Shown here one piece after another: positions 1 through 7,586 of a stretch of DNA of 12,932 bases. This stretch comes from Amoebophrya sp. AT5.2 (taxonomy: Eukaryota; Sar; Dinophyceae; Syndiniales; Amoebophryaceae). The position numbers and the translations under genes were made by a program. The stretch covers positions 1 to 12,932 of the forward strand of contig RXOD01005677.1 of NCBI GenBank assembly GCA_005223375.1, in the 5' to 3' direction. A model generated the notes under the pieces. The model was given only the letters and a program-made list of their open reading frames with translations, did not search any database and was not told the DNA's origin. Position 1 is the stretch's first letter; every line of letters starts with the position of its first letter.

Positions 1-202
1 GTATCGAAGATCCGAAAAGATTTAATTATGTTTATTTTTGTCAAGCCGAAGTTGTTGCCCTGAAGCTGCAGGTACTAGAACAGGGATATCAATTAGACTG
101 TGCCTTTGGTCCGCACCAGAGAACGCTACTCAACAGAATACGACTTCAGATGAGTTCACCACGTAAGAGAATAACGCCCGGACAAAAAATCTAAATCGCT
201 AC

Positions 203-1631
203 CTGCTTCCGGTTGGCCCGAATTCACCTGGGCGTTGAGGCCCTGCGTAGCCTCGTTCGTGTGGAGCGTGGACTGAGTTGGGTTTGGGATTGGCCACGGC
301 GTTGGCAGTCCTGCGATCATCGGCTCTGCTGCCGCCATGGGCGCCGTCGACCTACCTCCAGCGGCGGCGGATCCTACCATCTGCTGTGGCTGCGGAGCTG
401 GTGGTGAAAGTGAATGTAGCGGGTATTGGTGTTGGAGTTCGTTGTGTACGCAAGAATAACATCTTATATCTTCTTCAAAATCATCAACATGCATCGAAAA
501 TCGTATTTCGCTACAACAACCGAGTATAGCGTTCTGTCACTATGCTACCTGCAGGCGCGTGTGGCTGCATCGGTGTTGGTGGTTGCACCATGCCACCTCC
601 CCCCATCCCTCCACCGTACATGCTTGGTGTCTGCATTGCTGCCGGTGGCTGCATCCCGCCTGGGGGGCCCATTGGTTGCATCGGCTGGCTTGGCTGCATC
701 TGTGGCGTGCCGGACATCACCGGTGGCTGCGGAGTCATCATCGTCGGCGTCCCCTTTGATACCGTAGGCATTGACGAGACCGGCATGGACGCCGCTGGCT
801 TTCCGCCCGCCATCCCACTCATCGGTACGCCGCCGCTCGGCCGGCTCGCTGGCGTCGACGGCGGCATGGCGCCGCCCATCGCGGGCTGACCTGCTGGCTT
901 CTGACCCATGCGCGGCTGCTGCTGCGCGCCGCTGGGAGGGAGGCCGGCCTTACCTGCGTGGACGAATGGGAAGTTTGTGTGCCACATTTTGGAATTTTCC
1001 GCTGACGAATGAAAGGATGCTGCCTCCAAAGGATCTACTTCCGCGAGACACCTCGCGAATATGCATTACGAGGTGCTGCAATTTCATTCCGTAAAAAACC
1101 CAAGATCGATTGCGTACGTAAACCTACTTACCTCCCGCTCCTCTCCCAGCCCCCGCGCCGTACCCGGTTTGCACGCCGCCGCCACTCCCTGCGTACGCCC
1201 CTGCTTTTATCTGCACCTGATCGAAGGGCATCACGCCCGGCTGGAACTGCCCCTTCTGCACCTCCTCCTGCGGCAGGGAGTGAAAAATTCGATGTCTCAA
1301 CAGCGCCGAGGAGGGATCGTTCTTGAGGCGGGAAAGTTGGCGCATGGCGGAGGTCATTCGGCCGCTATTTGCGAGCAGCTCGGCGTACTGGGTCAGCTTC
1401 ATGGTGAAGAGGGGGTCCTCCTGCGCGAAACCGGTGACGTCCTGCCTGTAAGTGCGTGTTTGTACCTCATATGCCCATAGGAACCGTTCAATGAGATTGC
1501 TATAGGAAAGTCGCTGGAGAAAAATCTAAAAAATCAGAATCGTCTTCGTCTAGGTGAGCTCAAGAATCCGCACATGAGATATTGACGAACCATATCGTCA
1601 TGCGCTCCACAAGACTCTGCAGCGCCAGGTT
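203..1631 (-). CDS. SEC31: Sec31-like COPII coat protein, C-terminal part only
   Basis: I read four exons on the minus strand: 1631-1591 (tentative), 1445-1132, 953-549 and 397-203. The introns are 1590-1446, 1131-954 (donor GTAAGT) and 548-398, and all phases agree. The exon at 1445-1132 encodes MKLTQYAELLANSGRMTSAM and, further on, DPSSALLRHRIFHS. This is the end of the Sec31 alpha-solenoid, a helix pair ending in a leucine/arginine-rich 'LRxRI' stretch. The next exon is a Pro/Gln/Met/Gly-rich linker, typical of the disordered Sec31 region. The last contains PTPWPIPNPTQ. Sec31 forms the outer cage of COPII vesicles leaving the endoplasmic reticulum. The small 1631-1591 exon (LVERMTIW) also fits the solenoid. 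No WD40 or upstream solenoid exon is visible, because the neighbouring gene ends only about 90 bases upstream. The fragment may therefore be 5'-truncated. The acceptor at 954 could instead be at 1002. The 3' end is uncertain: a donor at 202 could splice to an acceptor near 66 and reach a stop at 22, or reading may continue to a stop at 156. Confidence 0.7.
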
Positions 1632-3322
1632 CTGTGAGCGAACGTTGTTGTTCATGCCACATTTCGATATACATATCATAACATAGGAATGGGAATGGAT
1701 CTGCTGCCGCTCGCCAGGGGCTACGCTATGCGGCGGTGTTGCCGTCGCGTGTTCGTGGCTTCCACGTATTGCTGGCACCACTGGTCTGCTCCCGCAGTTC
1801 CCCTCGATCTATCTGTGCCACGCGGGCTCTCAGATCGTGCTCTTCCCGCCTCCAGCGTATTCTGAGGTTCCGCGGGTCCTCCTCGGACGATGTCCTGGAC
1901 CTGGAATTGCAGCATCTGCTGACTGTGATTGTAGTTGCACTGTGCCTGCGCATACTGTGCGCCATGGCCTCCACCCCCGACGACGTTGTTGTGTTCCCCC
2001 GTTAACAGCTTCTTTACCCTGCATCTGCTGCCTCGCGGGGGTCTGGGGCCCATTCTGACGATAGTCCAACGGCACCGATCCGCCATCCGCCGAGCAACAA
2101 CTGCCGCAGGTAAAATACACCAACAAGGCAACAAGGATCAAAACAACAGCACCGAGCCCGATTTCGAGGGCCAGAAGGCAGTTCTTTCCGCCAGAAAGCT
2201 TGTCCTCGCCGCAGCGGAGGCAGAACCCCCTGGACGTCAGTTGGCGTTGTGTTTTTGCGTGTGTCGTTCTTCGAAGGCTCTGCGCAGGGCTTCAGATGGC
2301 TGCAAGTGAGGAGCCGCTCCGGGTTCTCGCAGGCTCCGCCCGGCTAACGGCAGGCATGGCCTCACGGTTTCAAATTATAATAATAGTCCGCCGCTCCCAT
2401 CCTCGTCGGGCTCGTGAAGCTCGCAGCCGGCGCACGGCGGAAAGTTTCCACAGGGGACATCCCTCGCTGGTCTGTTGCAGTTGCCTCCAGGGTCCTCTTT
2501 ATGCCGCACCACTCTCATGAGAGTTTTCTTCGCGTTCGAGTACCGCCCGCACCAGGGACACGGCCTCACCATCTCCCAGTCGCCCTCGTCTCCAAGCTTG
2601 CAGTCGCACGGTGCGGTCTTCAGCTCCGAGGTGGCGCAGTCGAAGGGCTGAAGGGGATTGACGCAGGGCCGCGTCCCGTCTCCGTGGTCCAGGACTTTGT
2701 TGCGCCGCTACCCCGTTACTTTCACTCCGCACGGCAGGCACCGTTGCGCGTCCCAGTAGTCCTCCGGGTAGTTGTAATCGGTCGCGGACAGCTTGCAAGC
2801 GTTTTCATCACGATCCTTACACCGCTGCATGTTCTTCTCCCAGGAGGCTGCGCACATGAATTTCTTGCCCTTGGGGCCACATTTGCCACCGGGGTCTTCG
2901 AGCTTTAGCACTTGTTGTCTCTTGTACCCGATGGCGGTGGCGAGGTCGCCACATTCCGGGCAATGCGGGACGCCGGGATCGCTCTCAACGTACTCGTACT
3001 CCGTAGACAGCATCAGGTCGTGCTTGCAGTTCTTTTCATCGCCACTGTCGACATAGCGTCTGCGCAGCCCGGTTTTGTTCACGCCACAAGGGGACCACTT
3101 CTCCACTTCATCCCAGTGCTCGCCCATCGAGTAAACGCAGGGCACCGGGTCAGGGGCGGGATCCGGCAAAGGCGGCGAAGTCGGTGTCGGTGACGAGTCT
3201 GTCTCTGTTGGCGACACGCCGGTGCAGGGTCCTTCTGCGGAATGCGGCCGCGGAACAGCGGAAGATGCATCCGATGCAGTTCCAGATCCCGTTCGAGTAC
3301 ATGCTGCAGCGATCCCGGTATT

Positions 3323-3393
3323 CTGACCAGTTTCCGGCGGTCTGTTTTTTCTTCCGTAAAGCGGCCCCCCCCCGCATGCAGGTCTTCTTGCAC
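3323..3393 (-). other. Possible 71-base intron spanning the poly-G run
   Basis: This is an alternative to a frameshift in the thrombospondin-repeat gene. A donor GTGCAAG follows GTG GAG at 3394, and an acceptor GGTCAG ends at 3323. Both are in phase 0 for the frames they would join. Its length is close to the other short introns here. Against it, the 3' end is purine-rich, with no polypyrimidine tract. Confidence 0.3.
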
Positions 3394-3657
3394 CTCCACG
3401 AAGTTCGCGTCTCCACCGCCACGCAGCCCTGGGCCTGGCTGTTCCGCGTCGAGCGCAGATGCGTCGCCCTCCGCCTGCACGTGGGTTCGCGTTCTGCTGG
3501 TGTCAGAACTGCCGTCACCAGCTTCCACCTGATCAACTACCTCACCGCGAGATGGAGATTGCGCAGAAGGCGTGATCCGCGCAAGGTGACCGTTTGCTCT
3601 TCCCAGATCTCCCTGATTCGCCTGCGTCGCACTGGTTCTGCGTTCGCGATCAGCTAC

Positions 3658-3711
3658 CTGCTGATACTGTTAGGCGGATGCTGCACATCGGTTTCGAAAC
3701 TGTGGTCGTAC
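3658..3711 (-). other. 54-base GT-AG intron in the thrombospondin-repeat gene
   Basis: The donor CAG|GTACGA follows exon 1, and the acceptor is ATCAGCAG at 3658. A CTAAC branch-point-like sequence lies about 20 bases upstream of the acceptor. Reading through the intron meets a TAA, while removing it joins the ATG frame to the downstream open frame in phase 0. An acceptor three bases earlier (exon starting at 3660) would keep the same frame. Confidence 0.6.
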
Positions 3712-3807
3712 CTGCGCAGTGAACGGTAGTGGTGGTAGTTGTAGACAGAGGTAAACATCTACAGCGAGTCGAAGGCCGGCGTGAAGCCGCCGACCCCACG
3801 ACAACAT

Positions 3808-4777
3808 TTTTATTCGGGAAGTATAATGGTGGGGTACCCGTGCTTCTTTTTATCCGTGCTGGTGGTCCTGGGTGGCCGATGAAAAAGAAAACAAGTGCTC
3901 TGCAAGAACATTGCTTGAGATCAATAATTTATTATATTCGACGAACGATCTAAGCTCTAAACGGAGAGCCTATCGAGCACGCAACATCGCAGAGCAACGA
4001 AAACACAAAAAATTCATCCACTTGATGTCCACCAAACTTAGAGCAACCACAGAGCGAGACGCATCCTCACGAAAACGTCCCTGAACTGAAGTGATCGATG
4101 GATAAGAGACGAGAGCAGCGTTAACAAAGAAACAGTTCAACGAAGCTGAAGCAAGTCAGTACTCGGAAAAGAAAAAGACCGCAAACTTAAGTACAACGAA
4201 CTCCGTGACGATGTTCAGCAGCTGCTCGCTTTGCATTCTGGTTCTAGGAGAACGAATGTAAAAGGAACAGCATGCACGCCGTTTAGGCCAAAAGGTTTTA
4301 CCACTTCATCTTGCTACGCAGAAGTCTTGTTGCCTCGGGTCGGATCTCTTCCGACATCCATGCATGAACCGGTTTATCGCTCCCCCTTTCGCTTTCATTT
4401 CTGCCGGAATTGAACTCAATCCAAATCTTCAATTCCTGTAAGAGTTGATGTGGTGGACCCCTCCGTCTCCGTTGCTGGCTTATTGAGTTTTTCAACACAA
4501 CACACGAAAATACAAGTGGCTATCGTTTTGTGTCTTTGTACTCAGCGTCAACATCGTCTTTTGGTACAAGCCAAAGCCTCTTCGCGCCGGTTCAGCCATC
4601 GATCGATGCAGTGAGTTCTTCGTGCTCCAGATCCGCGCGTTCCCATCAAACATTCAAAATTTTTTAAAAATCTCCTGCTGTAGTCTCTGTTTTCTTATCG
4701 ACGAAGTCAAGTACGAGTCCACCCATCAACAGCATCGATCTGTTCACTAATGGCACCGAGGACTTCATCAGTTAGAT
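3808..4777. other. Intergenic region without a recognisable gene
   Basis: This stretch of 970 bases lies between the stop of the DUF1624-like gene and the start of the thrombospondin-repeat gene. It is more AT-rich than the genes and holds only short open frames with no recognisable protein motif on either strand. I see no tRNA, rRNA or repeat. It should contain the 3' untranslated region of the gene on its right and the promoter of the gene on its left, but I cannot point to either. Confidence 0.6.
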
Positions 4778-6999
4778 TCAGAACAGCCTCCACAGCGAGT
4801 CTTTGCTTTTCCTCCGCTTGAACCTGTTGTACATTTCGCAGGGCTTCCTCAGCAGAAGTACTACGCCGAGCCACACCAGTCCGAGCGCCCACAGCGGCCA
4901 GTGCAGCGGGACGTTCGGGTCGATCTTGGCGTTGGGGTTGTTCGTGTCTTGGTACGCGATTTTCGCGCAGATACTCACGGTCGCCAACAGCAGATAGTGC
5001 ATCATGTAGAAAAAGAGCGGCACCACGCCGAACGAGTACAGGAAGCCGGTCAATTCCCGTTTGCACTGCCGGAATATCGCGCCCTGTTGCTGCGCGCACC
5101 TCCCGATGTTGCCAGCGATGTGCACGACAAGTCGCAACAGATTCCTCAGTGTCCGCAATACGCACGAGGGGAAGAAGCACCACCGGGCGCGGCAGTTGCG
5201 GCCGTACCGGTGGGAGAGCAGCTGGTCGTCGTCAAAAGAGTACTCGCCAGGAGAGTAGCCATGGCCGAATTCCTGCATCGCATTCGCGCCACCTCCGGCC
5301 CCGAATCGCCCGTCGTCGTCGCGGTGGTAGAGGTCGTCGTCCAACGGTATGACGTCCCGATTTGCGTTTGCGGCTGAGAAATTCTCCCCCTGCAAAAACG
5401 GCAGATCACGCCGCCCCGCGCTCGACGTCGCGCTCGTCAAGGTCGTGGCGCCACTCTCCAGCTGCTGCTCGTTGCCGGAAGAAGATGCGGACGAGGTGCC
5501 GCTTCCTTGCGTCCCCTGGTTTCTGCTCGCTCCCCGTATCCTCCAGGAAGAGGAACCGGCGGTGGCATCCCCGCTACGTACGAGAAACGCGGACAGCAGG
5601 AACCAGACGAGGAAATTCACGCCAGTCGTGACAAGTATGTAGCAGGCGTCAGGCGGGTATTTGCAGAACGTGAAGATGCCTTTGTACGGAGAGTCGAACT
5701 CCCCCCGTGGGTACCCCCTGAAGGAAAAGTACTTCGCGTATTGTTCTGACAATCGGAAGCGCAGGAAGAAAAACGCGGCAAGCAGCTGGAGGCCGATGAC
5801 GGCCAAAGTCGGCTCGATCCAGGAAGCTTTGCTGGCTTTCCGCACGTCCCAGCCGCGGAGCTGCGTTTTCTTCTGCAGCCACCGGAATAACACCGCGAGG
5901 GGGAAGCCGAGCAAGGTGAGGGACACCCAGGGGCACAGAGGATAGGCGACGATTCCGAAAAACGTTCTGCCCGGGATCAGCAGAAAGCGGAGAAAAACCT
6001 GTGCATGCGATTTGAAGATCCAAACCCGCACGCAAAGCAACAGATCATCAACAGCCCACACAAAACAAGAGCCCGTACCTGATCCACAGTCTCCGCGGCA
6101 AAAAACGCCTTTGGCCACGCGCTGTCGCCATCCGCTGGGTCGTCGCCCTGTGCCTCGACGATTGCGTGCGCGCTCAGGGCCATACTCGCGACCGCCAGAA
6201 CCAGCATCGACACACTTCCCAATTTTCTGTGGTGGTACACCAGCGGGCAGAACAGCCCGCCCACCATCATGCTCGTGCCCAGCCCCACCAGCACCTGCCA
6301 GATTCCCACCAGCGGGAACCACTCCAGAAGCGCGGGGTCGATCGGAACGAAGCTCGACGGCGGCAGTACGTCCTTCCCCCCGATCTTGGAGAACACAAAG
6401 AGGAAGACCCAGATGTATCCCGCTTCGCACACGTTCACGATCCTCCCGCAGACGATCAGCACCATCCCCCGCGTGATGAAGTACCGCCGCACGTAGTTCT
6501 CCATCGAGCGACCGCCAAACCAGGTGCAGCAGCTGAGCTCCGGCAATGTGCCGCGCTGCATCGCCTGAATGGTCCAGAATTGCATGCCTATGCCCATAGT
6601 GAGGAAGAACCCGGGCGCGCAAAAGTGGCTCGCGGACCGGCTCAAGAATGTGATGTTGCTGTCGTCGTAATTCGTGAATTTTCCGCTCCACATTTCGCTG
6701 CCCTGGTCCGGTTTCCTGTCCTTCAAAAACTCCTGCGTGTGGTCCCACGCCATAAGCAGCATAATGAGGCCGCGGAAAACATCCATGGACTCGAGCCGCT
6801 TGGATTCTTCCGTGTGGACAGAGCGCCGACGGGGGGTGAAGGGCTCGACGGAGGAGGGTTGGGAGGGTAGCGAGGGAGTGGAGGTTGTCCTTGTCGCTGG
6901 CGGGAGCGACGCCGGCTGCGTCGCTTGTGGCTGCATGATCTCTGGAAGGACGTTGCCGTGCGGATCCGTCCCAGGTGCAGTTTGCGCCTGCGGCCACAT
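4778..6999 (-). CDS. DUF1624/COG3503 multi-pass membrane protein (HGSNAT-like acyltransferase fold)
   Basis: There are two exons, 6999-6079 and 5998-4778, joined in phase 0 to give 713 residues ending in TGA. Residues 1-68 are a Pro/Thr/Ser-rich leader. The domain starts at about 71 with SMDVFRGLIMLLMAWDHT, the first-helix signature of the HGSNAT_cat/DUF1624 family. ASHFCAPGFF follows at about 123-132. Later family marks are KYPPDACYILVTTGVNF (420-436), FGVVPLFFYMMHYLLL (630-645) and a last helix followed by the basic tail RKPCEMYNRFKRRK (691-704). Relatives of this bacterial-type group usually have about 400 residues. The excess here is the leader plus a roughly 130-residue Ser/Gly/Asp-rich insert (448-577) between two helices. 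Family members with known function move an acetyl group across a membrane onto a sugar. The substrate and membrane of this protein are unknown. The start ATG at 6999 is the first after an in-frame TAA. Confidence 0.9.
5999..6078 (-). other. 80-base GT-AG intron of the DUF1624-like gene
   Basis: The donor is GATCAG|GTACGG and the acceptor is GCATGCACAG|GTTTTT. Both exon edges are in phase 0. Reading through in the first-exon frame reaches a stop at 5977, before the conserved second half. Splicing restores the complete domain order of the family. Confidence 0.85.
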
Positions 7000-7586
7000 C
7001 TTCTGAACGGGACGCGGAAGCGCTTCAGCAACTCCCTTGCGCCGCTTGTTCTTGTTGCCCTTCCTTTACTATTACTGCGGGAAAAATTGGAACTACCATG
7101 TTCATCAAGGTCACCTCCAGCCCCTTTCGCTAATGTTCAAGCTATGTCGGGAGGGAGGCCTGTGAAGAGCAAGTACACTGTGCTCGAGTGCTCCCTGCAG
7201 TCTCGACGAATACCTCGAGCTGTGGTTGTTCCAACGTGACTTGTCAACTTCTCTTCGTCACTCGTCTCTTGCCTGAGATGCTTACATTCATACAAATGTT
7301 TCTCCGGACCTTTCGCCTCGAACGCGTATTTGCTGGGGCGCGCGGCAATCCGCCTCGGACCGAAAGTAACCGATATCCGGTCACAATGCCGGCTCGTCGA
7401 TTCATTGATTTCTGAAACTCATGTCAGGTCTTCTGAAAATGCACAGCTCGCTGCGCAGGGAGTAGCCTGGCGCAACATCGGGAGACGCAGTAAAATTCCT
7501 AGGGGTTGCCGATCTTGCTCTTGCAGCTGTACAATCGAATTTCTGTACATTTCACGCGCGCTCCCTGTACATTCCACGCGCGCGCC
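7000..7586. other. Intergenic region without a recognisable gene
   Basis: This stretch separates the stop of the anoctamin gene from the start of the DUF1624-like gene. Open frames on either strand are short and carry no recognisable motif. The part next to 6999 is open in frame back to a TAA near 7062 but lacks another ATG, so it is best read as 5' untranslated sequence. The part next to 7587 holds a small tandem duplication. Confidence 0.6.
7543..7586. repeat. 22-bp tandem duplication just after the anoctamin stop codon
   Basis: CTGTACATTYCACGCGCGC occurs twice, starting at 7543 and 7565, with one C/T difference inside the shared stretch. Another CTGTACAA lies at about 7527. It sits in the presumed 3' untranslated region of the anoctamin gene. 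Confidence 0.75.

Larger units (their letters stand above)
1721..3807 (-). pseudogene. Broken type I membrane protein gene with thrombospondin-type cysteine repeats
   Basis: The start is the ATG at 3807 (MLSWGRRLHAGLRLAVD), which has a weakly hydrophobic, signal-like N-terminus. Exon 1 (3807-3712) joins the next exon at 3657 across a 54-base GT-AG intron, in phase. A Ser/Thr/Asp/Gln-rich stretch and a Ser/Thr/Pro stalk lead to five repeats of about 50 residues. They begin near 3115, 2965, 2820, 2580 and 2374. The pattern is W-x(5-6)-C-P-x-C-G, a basic 'R..V', then D-P-G-G-x-C and a final Cys. This resembles thrombospondin type 1 repeats of adhesion proteins. A transmembrane helix (about 2170-2112) contains GLGAVVLILVALLVYF, and a Gln/Asn-rich cytoplasmic tail ends at 1721. 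As read, the frame is broken by a shift near the 9-G run (3365-3373), TAG at 2708, TAA at 2375 with a collapsed fifth repeat, and shifts at two 5-G runs (2226-2230, 1996-2000). A 71-base intron (3393-3323) could replace the first shift. An intron could also replace the last one, which would change the tail frame so that it ends at 1726. The function is inferred to be cell-surface binding. Family confidence is moderate. Confidence 0.6.

Noticed and set aside
2693..2725. An 18-base GT-AG intron removing the TAG at 2708
   Set aside because: The segment aligns residue for residue with the first cysteine repeat, so it is coding sequence. The other introns here are 54 bases or longer.
3184..3729. 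181-codon open frame on the plus strand
   Set aside because: It lies opposite the thrombospondin-repeat gene, spans its proposed 54-base intron and has no recognisable motif. High GC content makes long antisense frames common here.
1721..3807. A genetic code in which TAA and TAG are read as amino acids
   Set aside because: It would remove the TAG and TAA in the thrombospondin-repeat gene, and the two intact genes do end in TGA. But about 1,290 codons of those two genes contain no in-frame TAA or TAG, and the frame shifts would remain.
4298..4498. 66-codon minus-strand open frame in the intergenic region
   Set aside because: It has no motif and no splice or start context linking it to either neighbour, and its composition is like the surrounding non-coding DNA.
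6166..6870. 234-codon open frame on the plus strand
   Set aside because: It is the antisense shadow of the first exon of the DUF1624-like gene, His/Arg/Pro-rich without domain features.
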